A DNA stretch of 64,000 nt from Prevotella jejuni (GCF_900187995.1 NZ_FZNZ01000012.1:42055-106054), one strand, 5' to 3'; shown: positions 1-9,628, counted from the first letter of the stretch. Made by a program: numbers and translations. Notes: generated from the letters alone by a model not told the origin.

Positions 1-1
1 C

Positions 2-358
2 AGACTATCAGAGATGATGAAGTATATCTCAGGTCAAGACCTCATAGATAACTGTGTTCGTGCTGCTGTTGGTGATTCTATAGACGAAATCCATCAGCCA
101 GAGTATGATGGATATTGGGCAGAAATCATCTTACATTCTGAAAGAGACGGTGTTTTTCAGAGTATAGAGATAGATAAAACGGTAGAAGAACGTTTTCTTA
201 TAGAGAAAGATATCTGGGTAAAAGCAGGAGATAAAGTGCAAGGTTTTACGGGAGCTAATACAACAATAGGAACATTAGTTTTAAGATTTAATACTAATGA
301 GGAAATGACATATTGCTTGTCTAATCAGGAAAGGTGGATCAAAATTATTGTATTATGA
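2..358 (+). CDS. C-terminal part of an ATP-grasp-like protein (5' truncated by the window)
   Basis: The reading frame is open from base 2, so the first in-frame ATG at 14 is probably internal and the gene starts outside the window. The visible 118 residues resemble the C-terminal end of ATP-grasp ligases found in bacterial polysaccharide loci: a segment around 'DLIDNCVRAAVG', then a beta-rich stretch with 'GDKVQGFTGAN' and 'IGTLVLRF'. The catalytic ATP-grasp core is not visible, so the substrate cannot be stated. Its stop overlaps the next start (ATGA at 355-358), which points to translational coupling with the following PLP-enzyme homologue. A product used together with that enzyme in making or modifying a sugar is an inference. 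The family assignment rests on pattern memory only. Confidence 0.55.
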   Translation, partial: RLSEMMKYISGQDLIDNCVRAAVGDSIDEIHQPEYDGYWAEIILHSERDGVFQSIEIDKTVEERFLIEKDIWVKAGDKVQGFTGANTTIGTLVLRFNTNEEMTYCLSNQERWIKIIVL

Positions 359-1308
359 GACAAAAAGCTATTGGTGGATATTTCTCGTTAGAGTTGCCAT
401 ATAATGAATATGGAGAATATCATCGTGATGCTATAAGATTAAATACTGGACGTTATTGTTTAGAGTATGTCTTAAGAGTAAAAAAGTACACGAAAGTATA
501 TTTACCATATTATATGTGTGATGCTGTCTTACAACCAATTAATAAATTAGGGTTAGACTATCAATTTTATCACATAGATAAATATTTTCATATAGCGGAA
601 GTATTACATCCTAAAAAAGATGAAGTTATTTTATATTGTAACTATTTTGGTTTAATGGATGAGTATGTAAAAATAGTTACTGATAGGTATGCCCCTAACA
701 TCATAATAGATAATACACAGGCCTTTTTTAGTCGACCGCTTCCAGAAATTGACACTTTTTATACTTGTAGAAAGTTCTTTGGCGTTGCCGATGGGGCTTA
801 TCTTTATACTGATAAAGAGGCTGATTTTGATATTCCGCAAGACTATTCATCTTCGAGGATGTTATATCTGCTTAATCGGCTTGATATATCAGCTGAAAAA
901 GCGTTTGAAGAGTATCATATAAGTGAAAACTTATTAGATTCTTCAGGGATAAGAAAAATGTCAAAAATCAGTGAGAATATACTGAAATCAATTGACTATA
1001 AAAAAATCGTAGAAAAACGGAGGAAGAATTTTTTATTACTCAATGATGCATTGAAAGAAAAAAACATTGTCGAAATCAATTTAGATAGTCTTGCTGTTCC
1101 AATGATTTATCCTATGTGGGGTATAAATAGACAACTAAGAGAACTACTAATAAAAAATAAAGTTTATATAGCAACATATTGGCCGAATGTTATGAAGTGG
1201 GCTACATCTGATTCTATAGAATGTCAACTTGTTAAAGAATTAATACCTCTACCTATTGATCAAAGATATGGGAGAGATGATATGGAAAGTATCATTAAAT
1301 ACGTATAG
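355..1308 (+). CDS. DegT/DnrJ/EryC1-type PLP aminotransferase-like protein
   Basis: A 317-residue protein resembling divergent members of the sugar aminotransferase (DegT/DnrJ/EryC1/StrS) fold. The stretch 'IIIDNTQAFF' (residues 116-125) carries the Asp and Gln that usually contact the PLP pyridine ring and 3-hydroxyl, and 'CRKFFGVADGAYLYT' (138-152) carries Lys140, the likely Schiff-base lysine. It is shorter than typical family members of about 370-400 residues. I chose the ATG at 355, which overlaps the upstream TGA, over the GTG at 334. The protein probably makes or modifies an amino sugar or attaches an amino-acid-like group together with the upstream ATP-grasp protein; this role is inferred. 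The gene is very A/T-rich like its neighbours. Confidence 0.65.
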   Translation: MRQKAIGGYFSLELPYNEYGEYHRDAIRLNTGRYCLEYVLRVKKYTKVYLPYYMCDAVLQPINKLGLDYQFYHIDKYFHIAEVLHPKKDEVILYCNYFGLMDEYVKIVTDRYAPNIIIDNTQAFFSRPLPEIDTFYTCRKFFGVADGAYLYTDKEADFDIPQDYSSSRMLYLLNRLDISAEKAFEEYHISENLLDSSGIRKMSKISENILKSIDYKKIVEKRRKNFLLLNDALKEKNIVEINLDSLAVPMIYPMWGINRQLRELLIKNKVYIATYWPNVMKWATSDSIECQLVKELIPLPIDQRYGRDDMESIIKYV

Positions 1309-1366
1309 TATGGGAATAATAACCTTGCATTATTATTTGATTTTTATATTTTGATTATGCCAAAGT

Positions 1367-2833
1367 ATGTGTAAAGATAAGATATCAACAGAAGAGAGCT
1401 CTTTGAAGGAGAAAGCTATAAATGGTGTCAAGTGGACCTTTGTGGATCAAGTGGGATCCTTAGGTATTAGTTTTATTGTGGGAATTGTTTTAGCCCGTTT
1501 GCTTGAACCATCAGAGTATGGATTAATAGGTATGGTTACTATTTTTACAGCAATAGCTACAGTCTTTACAGATAGCGGTTTTGGTCAAGCTATGGTACGC
1601 AAATCAGACTTAACAGAAGAAGATAAACTTACTGCATTTTGGTTTAGCAGTAGTATGGGTTTATTTATATACATATTACTTTTTTTTTCAGCACCTTATG
1701 TTGCCATCTTTTATAAAGAATCACAACTTACTAGTATTTTACGTGTCACAAGTATCCCTATTTTATTTAGTGGGTTACTTACCATTCCAAATATAATCTT
1801 TACACGTGAGATTAACTTTAAAGTAATAACTAAAATATCTATTTCTAGAGCAATAATAAGTGGTTGTGTTGGAATATATATGGCTATAATGGGTTATGGT
1901 GTTTGGGCACTTATTGTTCAGAATCTTATTTCATATCTTATAGCAATCATATTATTTAACTATTTTTGTCGATGGAAAATAAAGATTATTTTTAGTAAGA
2001 CCAGTTTTCACTATTTATGGGGCTTTGGTAGTAAGATGCTTATATCAAGTCTCTTAAATACAATATATAATAATTTATATCAGATTGTTATTGGGAAATT
2101 CTACTCAGCAGCAGACTTAGGACAATATCAGCGGGGACAAAGCTATTCAGGACTCTTTTCAAATACTTTAACGCAAGTGGTACAACGTGTTAGTTTTCCA
2201 ACGTTAAGTAAAATACAAAATGACGCAGAGCGTCTGAAATATGGATATCAAAAAATTATTAAGATGTCGATGTTGGTATCTTGTTTAGGAAGTATGGCAT
2301 TAGCTGCAATGGCAAAACCACTAATTGTTGTTCTTATTGGTGAGAAATGGATGCAAGCTGCGGATTATCTTCAGATTATAAGTTTAGGGGCTTTACTTTA
2401 TCCAGCACATGCCATAAATCTAAATGTGCTGACAGTTATGGGGCGTTCTGATTTATTTCTTAAGATTGAAATAATAAAAAAAATCATCGGCATTTTCCCT
2501 ATTGTAATTGGTATCTTCTTTGGTATTAAAGTTATGCTTTGGGGTGGTGTAATAAGTAGTTTTTTGTGCTTTGCCGTGAATGCCCACGAATCTAAAAAAC
2601 TTATAAATTACTCCTTTGAAGAGCAATTTCGAGATATAATTCCTTTCATAGTAATTTCGTTATTCATTGCTGCTTTTGTTTATTGTATATCATTACTATC
2701 AATATCGTTAGGTCTAGTAATAATATTGCAAAGTGTTTTATTTTTTAGTCTCTCGTATTGTTATTTTCAATTAACAAAAAATGTAGAATTTCTAGAACTA
2801 AAAAAAATAATTATTAATTCCTTAAGAAAATGA
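1367..2833 (+). CDS. wzx: Wzx-type oligosaccharide flippase (lipopolysaccharide/capsule repeat-unit exporter)
   Basis: A 488-residue, strongly hydrophobic protein with the length and spacing of a 12-14 helix MOP-superfamily flippase. After a short charged N-terminus it shows 'AINGVKWTFVDQVGSLGISF' followed by 'GIVLARLLEPSEYGLIGM' (about residues 38-55), the signature of the WzxC/polysaccharide biosynthesis protein family. Its job would be to move undecaprenyl-linked repeat units across the inner membrane. It lies between the aminotransferase and a glycosyltransferase whose ATG overlaps its stop (2830-2833). With the EpsG-like polymerase at 13392 it indicates a Wzx/Wzy-dependent pathway. The family is clear; the exact substrate cannot be read. 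Confidence 0.9.
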   Translation: MCKDKISTEESSLKEKAINGVKWTFVDQVGSLGISFIVGIVLARLLEPSEYGLIGMVTIFTAIATVFTDSGFGQAMVRKSDLTEEDKLTAFWFSSSMGLFIYILLFFSAPYVAIFYKESQLTSILRVTSIPILFSGLLTIPNIIFTREINFKVITKISISRAIISGCVGIYMAIMGYGVWALIVQNLISYLIAIILFNYFCRWKIKIIFSKTSFHYLWGFGSKMLISSLLNTIYNNLYQIVIGKFYSAADLGQYQRGQSYSGLFSNTLTQVVQRVSFPTLSKIQNDAERLKYGYQKIIKMSMLVSCLGSMALAAMAKPLIVVLIGEKWMQAADYLQIISLGALLYPAHAINLNVLTVMGRSDLFLKIEIIKKIIGIFPIVIGIFFGIKVMLWGGVISSFLCFAVNAHESKKLINYSFEEQFRDIIPFIVISLFIAAFVYCISLLSISLGLVIILQSVLFFSLSYCYFQLTKNVEFLELKKIIINSLRK

Positions 2834-3975
2834 TTAGATTAGTACATGTCATAAAAGATAATAAATTTATTAATAGTACATATGAGGTATTCAACTCCTT
2901 AAGTAGAACAGATTTGATTTGTAAATACGTTTTTATTACACAGGATAGACAATATACTTTCAAAAATCTAAAAGAAATTGTTTCAAGTATTGATGTATTG
3001 CATGAATCTGAGTTCTTAGATTATCTCAACCAAAATTCAATAAATGCTATTATGCTTCATGGATTGAATTTGGTGGATACTTTACCTTATATAAACAATA
3101 GTATAAAGATTTTCTGGTTTGCATGGGGATATGATATATATTCTTATCCTTCGCACAATCCTTTTATTCCATTAAAGCTTTATAAACCTTTAACAAAAAG
3201 ATATTCGAGAGATACTTTTCTCAATCAGTTAAGAATTTTGCATGGAAAATTTGATACTTTGTGTAAATATAAAAAAATAAAGCGTGCTATAAGTAGAATT
3301 GATTATTTTTCAGGTATTATTCCTGATGAATATATGCTAATGAAGAAAAATCATTATTTCAAAGCTAAAGAGGTTGTTTTTAATTATTTCTCTATAGATG
3401 ATGTCTCATATGATGATATTAACCAACCTTACTGTGGAGGTAATGCTATTCAGGTCGGTAACTCCGCAAATCCAACAAATAATCATATAGATTTATATAA
3501 GTCTATTTCAAAGCTTAATTTAGATAACACAAAAGTATATTCATTCTTAAGTTATAGTGGTCCCCAATTTTATATAAATAATGTAGAGAAATATGGTGAA
3601 AAGTTCTTTGGATCAAACTTTGTAGCTATAACAGATTTCTTGTCTTATTCTGAGTACACAAAAATCGTACAAGAATGTAGTGTTGTTGTTATGGGACATA
3701 TTCGGCAGCAGGCTATGGGGAGTATATACACTTCTATTTGGTTGGGCTGCAAAGTTTTTTTATATGAAGATTCTATCGCATATAAATATTTAAAACGTCT
3801 AGGATTTCTAATTTTTACTATTGAAAAAGATTTAACAAAAAAGGGAATAGAACGAACATTGTCGAATGCAGAAAAACTATATAATAGGAAAAAATATTTA
3901 GAATATCATTCTAAAGAAAAACATTTTGAAAATTTAAATAAGATAATAGATTTGATAGATAATGTTACGAGTTGA
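2830..3975 (+). CDS. Glycosyltransferase resembling WecF (4-acetamido-4,6-dideoxygalactosyltransferase family, GT56)
   Basis: A 381-residue cytoplasmic-type protein. Residues around 'FWFAWGYDIY' (about 95-104), 'QVGNSANPTNNHIDLYKSI' (about 211-229) and 'GHIRQQAMGSIYTSIWLG' (about 288-305) follow the pattern of the WecF/Glyco_transf_56 family, which transfers a 4-amino-4,6-dideoxy sugar from a dTDP donor onto a lipid-linked acceptor. The donor here is not demonstrated, although the locus holds an aminotransferase-like gene. The start overlaps the flippase stop as ATGA, and its 3' end overlaps the next gene by 14 bases, so it belongs to the same transcript. Base composition is markedly A/T-rich. 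Confidence 0.7.
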   Translation: MIRLVHVIKDNKFINSTYEVFNSLSRTDLICKYVFITQDRQYTFKNLKEIVSSIDVLHESEFLDYLNQNSINAIMLHGLNLVDTLPYINNSIKIFWFAWGYDIYSYPSHNPFIPLKLYKPLTKRYSRDTFLNQLRILHGKFDTLCKYKKIKRAISRIDYFSGIIPDEYMLMKKNHYFKAKEVVFNYFSIDDVSYDDINQPYCGGNAIQVGNSANPTNNHIDLYKSISKLNLDNTKVYSFLSYSGPQFYINNVEKYGEKFFGSNFVAITDFLSYSEYTKIVQECSVVVMGHIRQQAMGSIYTSIWLGCKVFLYEDSIAYKYLKRLGFLIFTIEKDLTKKGIERTLSNAEKLYNRKKYLEYHSKEKHFENLNKIIDLIDNVTS

Positions 3976-5113
3976 TAATAAGACATTAAAAGAATGTTGT
4001 GGTTGTACAGCATGTGTAATTTCATGTCCTTTTGGTGCTGTAAAAATGGGCCCAGATGCGTTGGGGTTCAAATATCCAGTAATAAATAATGATCTATGTA
4101 CAAATTGTGGTAAATGTTTTAAGGATTGTCAATTTGTAAAGTCCTATAAAGGTTTTAATGATTTTGAGGAACCACTTGTATATGCTGCTCGATTTAAAGA
4201 TGAAAAGAAATTAAGAGAAAGTCAAAGTGGTGGTGTGTTTTCTGCAATTGCAGAAGCAATACTTGCAAGAGGTGGTGTTGTTTATGGTGTTGCTTATTCT
4301 GAAAACTATAAAATTAGTCATTGTAAAATAACAAAGAAAGAGGCGTTAAATTCTATAAAGGGCTCTAAATATGTACAGAGTAACTTGGATGGTATATTTT
4401 TAGATGTAATTAATGAATTAAAAAATGATAAGCTTGTTTTATTTTCAGGAGTACCTTGCCAAGTTGAAAACTTAAGGAAGCAAACAGAAAGACTTAAAAG
4501 AGGGAAATTGATAACTATTGATATATTGTGCCATGGCGTTGGGGCTCCAAAGGTGTGGGAGGATTATTTACATTATCTTGAAATTAAGTATTCTTCCTCT
4601 TTACAAAATGTAAATATGAGAAATAAGCTCTTAGGCTGGAAAGGTGGAATAGAAACATATACCTTTAAAAATAAAAAGAGGATTATAACAGAGTCTTACC
4701 TTTATCTCTATTTTTCGCATTACATCCAAAGAGAGAGTTGTTTTAATTGTCCCTATACAAATTTAAAACGTGTAGGGGATATTTCATTAGGAGATTTCTG
4801 GCATTGGGAGAAAACATCACATCAAGAATTTAGGGATAATAAAGGAATTTCTTTGGTTTTAATTAACTCGTCAATAGGAAAAGAAATATTTGAGGAAGTA
4901 TCAGGTTCTTTAGAAATAATACCAAGTAATACCGAAGAGTGTATGCAAAATGTTTTAAGGAAAAGCGTAGAGCCAAATATTAAGCGTAATGTTTTTCTAA
5001 AAGACTATAATAAAAAAGGATTTAAATATGTAGCTTATAAATATGGAGATATGGGATTTATTTATAAAACAAAAATCTTCATTGCAAAGATTTTTTCAAT
5101 GTTTAAACAATAA
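3962..5113 (+). CDS. FrhB-like Fe-S protein (coenzyme F420 hydrogenase/dehydrogenase beta-subunit family) of polysaccharide loci
   Basis: A 383-residue protein with an N-terminal two-cluster ferredoxin domain: C12-x2-C15-x2-C18-x3-C22 followed by Pro, and C46-x2-C49-x2-C52-x3-C56. An FrhB-type N- and C-terminal region follows, with 'QSGGVFSAIAEAIL' near residue 88 and 'LFSGVPCQVENLR' near residue 160. Proteins of this family occur in many Bacteroidetes capsule loci, often next to a pyruvyltransferase as here (only 2 bases separate them), but their reaction there is not established; F420 itself is not expected in this organism. A flavin/Fe-S redox step on a sugar or polyprenyl intermediate is an inference. 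It overlaps the upstream glycosyltransferase by 14 bases. Confidence 0.8.
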   Translation: MLRVDNKTLKECCGCTACVISCPFGAVKMGPDALGFKYPVINNDLCTNCGKCFKDCQFVKSYKGFNDFEEPLVYAARFKDEKKLRESQSGGVFSAIAEAILARGGVVYGVAYSENYKISHCKITKKEALNSIKGSKYVQSNLDGIFLDVINELKNDKLVLFSGVPCQVENLRKQTERLKRGKLITIDILCHGVGAPKVWEDYLHYLEIKYSSSLQNVNMRNKLLGWKGGIETYTFKNKKRIITESYLYLYFSHYIQRESCFNCPYTNLKRVGDISLGDFWHWEKTSHQEFRDNKGISLVLINSSIGKEIFEEVSGSLEIIPSNTEECMQNVLRKSVEPNIKRNVFLKDYNKKGFKYVAYKYGDMGFIYKTKIFIAKIFSMFKQ

Positions 5114-5115
5114 TT

Positions 5116-6189
5116 ATGAAAATAGGAATTATTACTTTTCAATGTGCACATAATTATGGAGCAGTTTTACAAGCTTTTGGCCTAAAAGAAGTTCTAAAAT
5201 CATCAGGTAACTCTGTGAATATAATTAATTATAGACCACCATATAAAATTAATTCATATCGTAAGTTTAATCCAAGAAATTGGTTGTCAAAAAATCCATA
5301 TAAATGTATTATTCGTTTTTTTACAGAGATTATTGTTAAACCGACAAGAATTAAACGATGGTATGGTTTTGAGCATTTTATGAATAAATATTTGGATTTG
5401 TGTCCGTATGATAAAGATGATGATTATTCTGCTTTTCAAGCATTGGTATTAGGGAGTGATCAGATTTGGAATCCTGGTTTAACAGGTGGAAATTTTGATA
5501 AAGTTTATTTTGGTGGAAATGCTAAGTGTGACATTATTTCTTATGCTGCAAGCAGTAGATTTGATAGTTTAACGGAAGAACAAAAAGAGTTTTTTTCGAA
5601 TGCGCTTCCTAAGTTAAAGCAAGTTAGTGTAAGAGAAAGTTCTCTAGCAAATTTATTGCAGCCTATAATTAACAAAAAAGTATTTACGGTTGTTGATCCA
5701 ACTCTTTTGGCAGGGAAAGATATATTTGACAAAATAGCAATTTCTCCTAAAGAAAAGAAATATCTCCTTTTATATCAAATCGGTCAGTGGGACAAATTAA
5801 ATGCGTTTACTGCTAAAATTGCTAGAAAATTAGATTTAGAAGTTATAGAGATAGTATCACACCCTATGATGCCTAGAAAAGGTCGAATTCAAACGGCGTC
5901 TCCATGTGAGTTTATAGGGTATTTTAAGAATGCCTCTTTTGTAGTTACAACATCCTTTCATGGTTTAGCATTCTCGCTTATGTATAATAAACAGTTTTAC
6001 TGCTTAAAACAAAATACTAATGCCGATTTACGATTGTTATCTTTACTAAATAAGCTAGGACTTAATAATCGTTTTTTAGAGCCAGACGAAGAACCAGCTT
6101 TTGATAATATTGATTTTCTTAGCGTTAATGACAAATTAGAAAAGGAGGTTCAATATTCTAAAGAATATTTGGATAATGCATTAAATTAA
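5116..6189 (+). CDS. Polysaccharide pyruvyl transferase family protein
   Basis: A 357-residue protein of the CsaB/polysaccharide pyruvyl transferase family. It opens with 'MKIGIITFQCAHNYGAVLQA' (the family's N-terminal strand with an N-Y-G-A loop), carries 'LVLGSDQIWNPGLT' near residue 112 and 'VTTSFHGLAFSLMYNKQF' in the C-terminal domain; both motifs are typical. Members transfer pyruvate from phosphoenolpyruvate to sugar hydroxyls, giving acidic ketals on surface polysaccharides, and some are used in cell-wall anchoring of S-layers. Adjacency to the FrhB-like gene matches the common pairing of these families. The acceptor sugar is unknown. The gene starts 2 bases after its neighbour, so it is in the operon. 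Confidence 0.88.
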   Translation: MKIGIITFQCAHNYGAVLQAFGLKEVLKSSGNSVNIINYRPPYKINSYRKFNPRNWLSKNPYKCIIRFFTEIIVKPTRIKRWYGFEHFMNKYLDLCPYDKDDDYSAFQALVLGSDQIWNPGLTGGNFDKVYFGGNAKCDIISYAASSRFDSLTEEQKEFFSNALPKLKQVSVRESSLANLLQPIINKKVFTVVDPTLLAGKDIFDKIAISPKEKKYLLLYQIGQWDKLNAFTAKIARKLDLEVIEIVSHPMMPRKGRIQTASPCEFIGYFKNASFVVTTSFHGLAFSLMYNKQFYCLKQNTNADLRLLSLLNKLGLNNRFLEPDEEPAFDNIDFLSVNDKLEKEVQYSKEYLDNALN

Positions 6190-6200
6190 AAAATAAAAAT

Positions 6201-7472
6201 ATGATAGAAAAGATTAAAATAGCTGTTATTGGCTTAGGTTATGTTGGTTTGCCTTTGGCAAGATTATTCTCAACCAAGTTTAAGACTGTTGGTTTTGATA
6301 TGAATCAGAGTCGAGTAGATGCGTTAATGGCAGGTCATGATGCTACATTAGAAGTATCAGATGAGTTATTACAGTCTGCTTTGAAAAATGGATTTGTCTG
6401 TACAACTAATCTGGAGGATATTAAAGACTGTAATTTTTATGTTGTAGCTGTACCAACGCCTGTTGACGTAAATAATCGTCCAGACTTGAAGCCTCTCTGG
6501 GGTGCAAGCGAAACTGTAGGTAAAGTTATTTCTAAGGGCGATATTGTTGTTTATGAGTCAACAGTGTATCCTGGTGTAACTGAAGAAGAATGTTTACCAG
6601 TTGTCGAGAAAGTTTCTGGCTTAACATTTAACAAAGACTTCTTTGCTGGTTATTCTCCTGAGCGTATAAACCCAGGCGATAAGGAGCATACTGTAGAGAA
6701 AATTAAAAAGGTAACATCGGGTTCTACTCCTGAAATTGCAGCTTTGGTAGATAATGTGTATAATGCAGTTCTTATTAACGGAACACATAAAGCACCTTCT
6801 ATAAAAGTAGCTGAAGCTTCAAAGATTATTGAAAACTCTCAACGTGACGTTAATATTGCGTTTATGAATGAGTTAGCTAAGATCTTTAATGCAATGGGTA
6901 TCGACACAAGAGATGTGATAGACGCTGCTGCTTCAAAGTGGAATTTCATTAAGTTGAATCCAGGTTTAGTTGGTGGTCATTGTATCAGTGTAGACCCTTA
7001 TTATCTCATTCAAAAGGCACAGGTCTATGGAGTTTTGCCACGTATTATGTCTGCTGCACGTAGATTGAATGATGGTATGGGAGATTACGTTGCAAATCAG
7101 ACTATCAAAATGATGAATAAGAAGGGTGCACTCGTCAAAGATTCTAATATCTTAATACTTGGAATCACCTTTAAAGAAAATTGTCCAGATATTCGTAATA
7201 CGAAAGTTGTAGACATCTATTCTACACTATCAGAATATACCTCAAATATTACTGTTTACGACCCATGGGCTAATGTTGATAGGGTGAAGAAGGAATATGG
7301 AATTGAAGCTGTTGAGGTCTTACCAAAAGATAAGAAATATGATGCAATTATTCTCGCCGTATCTCATAAACAGTTTGCTGATACAAACTGGAGAAAGAAA
7401 TTGAATGAGAATGGGGTTATTTATGATGTAAAAGGAATGCTCTCTCCTGATATAATAGATGCGAGATTATAA
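6201..7472 (+). CDS. Nucleotide-sugar dehydrogenase (WbpO/TviB-like UDP-HexNAc 6-dehydrogenase)
   Basis: A 423-residue member of the UDP-glucose/GDP-mannose dehydrogenase superfamily. It has the N-terminal NAD-binding loop 'GLGYVGLPLA' (11-20), the 'YSPERINPG' segment near residue 151, and the catalytic 'GGHCISVDPYY' with Cys261, followed by a C-terminal UDP-binding domain. 'PTPVDVNNRPDL' and 'NPGLVGGHC' favour the WbpO/TviB/WbpA group that oxidises UDP-GlcNAc or UDP-GalNAc to the uronic acid over plain Ugd, so the capsule probably contains a HexNAcA residue; the sugar itself is inferred. The gene looks less A/T-rich than its flanks, as if more ancestral to the chromosome. Eleven bases separate it from the pyruvyltransferase. 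Confidence 0.88.
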   Translation: MIEKIKIAVIGLGYVGLPLARLFSTKFKTVGFDMNQSRVDALMAGHDATLEVSDELLQSALKNGFVCTTNLEDIKDCNFYVVAVPTPVDVNNRPDLKPLWGASETVGKVISKGDIVVYESTVYPGVTEEECLPVVEKVSGLTFNKDFFAGYSPERINPGDKEHTVEKIKKVTSGSTPEIAALVDNVYNAVLINGTHKAPSIKVAEASKIIENSQRDVNIAFMNELAKIFNAMGIDTRDVIDAAASKWNFIKLNPGLVGGHCISVDPYYLIQKAQVYGVLPRIMSAARRLNDGMGDYVANQTIKMMNKKGALVKDSNILILGITFKENCPDIRNTKVVDIYSTLSEYTSNITVYDPWANVDRVKKEYGIEAVEVLPKDKKYDAIILAVSHKQFADTNWRKKLNENGVIYDVKGMLSPDIIDARL

Positions 7473-7515
7473 TAATCAACTATTAATATTTGTTAAATAA
7501 AAAATAGATTCTAAC

Positions 7516-8484
7516 GTGATAAAGTTGTCTTTTATAATTCCTGTTTATAATGCAGAAGCATATTTAGAACGTTGCATTCAGACACTGTATATGCAAGATA
7601 TATATGAGGAGGATTTTGAAGTTATTATGGTTAATGATGGCTCTACGGATAATAGTTTTACCATTGCTCAAAAAATAGCAAATGAACATAAAAATATAAA
7701 ACTCTTTACACAAGAAAATCAAGGATCTTCTGTGGCTAGAAATATTGCATTAAATAATGCTAATGGGAAATTCGTATCTTTTATTGATAGTGATGATTTT
7801 TTGATTCCTTATACTCTTAAGAATGTTTTGGAAATTGCTGAAAAAAATCTAATAGATATATGTTCATTTAAGCTAATTGTTCAGACCCCTGTAGGAGACA
7901 AATTGGGTAGTGAACAAAATTTGCCTAAATTGAAAGTTATGACAGGTGAGGATGCTATAGTGAAAGGTGTTAATTTCTGGTCTGTATGTTCCTCTATTTT
8001 TTCTTTAGATTTCTTAAATCAGCATAATATTAGGTTTACAAACGGAATTATTAGCCAAGATTCTGAATTTAATATGAGAGTATACCCTTTGGCAAAGCGT
8101 GTTATTTTTACTGATATTATAAGTTACTATTATTTTGATAATGTAACATCTGCAACCAAAAGTAAAGACTATAAGAAAGTATTAAAGAAAATAGAGAGTT
8201 TAGTTTACATAGCTAATAGTACTAAACAAGTTGCATCGTTATTAAAATCTCCATTCTTAAGAAATAATTATATACAACGTTCCAATTCTATGGTAATAGG
8301 ACTACTTAAATTACTTATTGGCAATCCATATTCATTATCAAAAAATACTAAAAGGGATATTTTTGAAATGATAAAAGAAAAAAAGATATATCCTATTAAG
8401 GGGGGGACTTTGTCATGGAAATCTTCTCTGTTATTACCTATCTTTAATAATGAAATACTGATAAAGGCAATGTTGCAAATATAA
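7516..8484 (+). CDS. Family 2 glycosyltransferase (GTG start)
   Basis: A 322-residue GT-A fold glycosyltransferase. It begins 'IKLSFIIPVYNAE', has the nucleotide-binding 'NDGSTDNS' (40-47) and the metal-binding 'DSDD' (91-94), and ends in an amphipathic region typical of inverting GT2 enzymes that add sugars to undecaprenyl-linked intermediates at the inner membrane face. The only start that keeps the first beta strand is the GTG at 7516, since no ATG precedes it in frame after the previous stop. The donor and acceptor sugars cannot be told from sequence. It is one of three GT2 enzymes in the locus. Confidence 0.85.
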   Translation: MIKLSFIIPVYNAEAYLERCIQTLYMQDIYEEDFEVIMVNDGSTDNSFTIAQKIANEHKNIKLFTQENQGSSVARNIALNNANGKFVSFIDSDDFLIPYTLKNVLEIAEKNLIDICSFKLIVQTPVGDKLGSEQNLPKLKVMTGEDAIVKGVNFWSVCSSIFSLDFLNQHNIRFTNGIISQDSEFNMRVYPLAKRVIFTDIISYYYFDNVTSATKSKDYKKVLKKIESLVYIANSTKQVASLLKSPFLRNNYIQRSNSMVIGLLKLLIGNPYSLSKNTKRDIFEMIKEKKIYPIKGGTLSWKSSLLLPIFNNEILIKAMLQI

Positions 8485-8501
8485 CAACTTTAGAATTAAT
8501 T

Positions 8502-9623
8502 ATGGAAAGAATACTAATTGATGCAACGATTATTCGCTTGAATGACATATATAAGAGCCTGCCGATTTATATTTTCAGATATCTTGATTCAATAGAAGAA
8601 GAGGAATATGGTAGATATAATATTTTAGTTTTAGATGAAGTTTTTGAATATATGAGACAAAGGTATTCTATGTTCGAATATATTGTATACAATCCGTATA
8701 CATCTAAAATGTCTTCGAATAGAATTATTAGGTTTATTCAACGTTGTCGTTTATATAAAAGAACAGTAGAATGCAGTGGGTGTCAAATACTTTTTATACC
8801 AAATGATTTAGTAACATTCAGTTCCATAAAAACAACCTTAAAAAAGGTTACAGTGATACATGATATGAAGTCCATTAATAATAGGACAAGGTTTTCTATT
8901 GGTTTTATTATAAATTGGATATATTACCATCAGCTCTTGTCTAACTCTGATAAAATAATATCAATTTCTAAATTTACACGGGATGATATTTTAAAATTTT
9001 TCCCAAGAACAAATTTAGATAAGCTCCAAGTTATCTACAATAGTGTTGAAATATCAGCTAAAAAAAATGAGAATTGGAAAGACTCTTATAAAAACTATAT
9101 TTTATTTGTAAATACGCTACTACCCTATAAAAATATAATGACTTTTTTGAATGCTTTCTATCTGATAAAAGATAAAATAAAGCAGAATATTATAATTGTA
9201 GGAAAAACAACAGAGTATTGGACTAATGAAGTCATACCATTTTTAGAACAAAAAGGGTTATTACATAGAGTTGTTCATCTGGAAAATATTTCTAATGCAG
9301 AACTTGTAAAACTTTATCAAGATGCTTCTCTTTTCGTAACAACATCTTTAAAAGAAGGATTTGGATATACTCCTATTGAAGCTGCTATGTGTGGATGTCC
9401 TGTCATATCTTCGAAGTGTGAAGCATTATTAGATACTACAAAGGATTTATTATTTTATTATGAACCTGCGCAAGATGCTGGGGAACTTAGTAAGCAAATA
9501 TGCTATGTTATAAATAATCCTCCATCAAAGAAAAAGTTAGATGATATAGCTTATAAATATAGAGAAATTTATTCTCCTCAAAAGCAATATCGAAATTTTA
9601 AACAAATATTTAATTCTCTATAA
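8502..9623 (+). CDS. Family 4-like (GT-B) glycosyltransferase
   Basis: A 373-residue GT-B protein. The C-terminal Rossmann half is well marked: 'LDKLQVIYNSVE' before the linker, 'ILFVNTLLPYKNIMTFLNAF' as the opening strand and helix, and the retaining-GT4 E-x7-E motif in 'EGFGYTPIEAAMCGCPVISS' (residues 285-304, with Glu285 and Glu293). The N-terminal acceptor domain is divergent, including 'VTVIHDMKSI'. It would add one sugar of the repeat unit in the cytoplasm. It sits 17 bases after the GT2 gene and 5 bases before an acyltransferase gene, within one run of plus-strand genes. Linkage is not predictable. Confidence 0.82.
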   Translation: MERILIDATIIRLNDIYKSLPIYIFRYLDSIEEEEYGRYNILVLDEVFEYMRQRYSMFEYIVYNPYTSKMSSNRIIRFIQRCRLYKRTVECSGCQILFIPNDLVTFSSIKTTLKKVTVIHDMKSINNRTRFSIGFIINWIYYHQLLSNSDKIISISKFTRDDILKFFPRTNLDKLQVIYNSVEISAKKNENWKDSYKNYILFVNTLLPYKNIMTFLNAFYLIKDKIKQNIIIVGKTTEYWTNEVIPFLEQKGLLHRVVHLENISNAELVKLYQDASLFVTTSLKEGFGYTPIEAAMCGCPVISSKCEALLDTTKDLLFYYEPAQDAGELSKQICYVINNPPSKKKLDDIAYKYREIYSPQKQYRNFKQIFNSL

Positions 9624-9628
9624 CAGTT

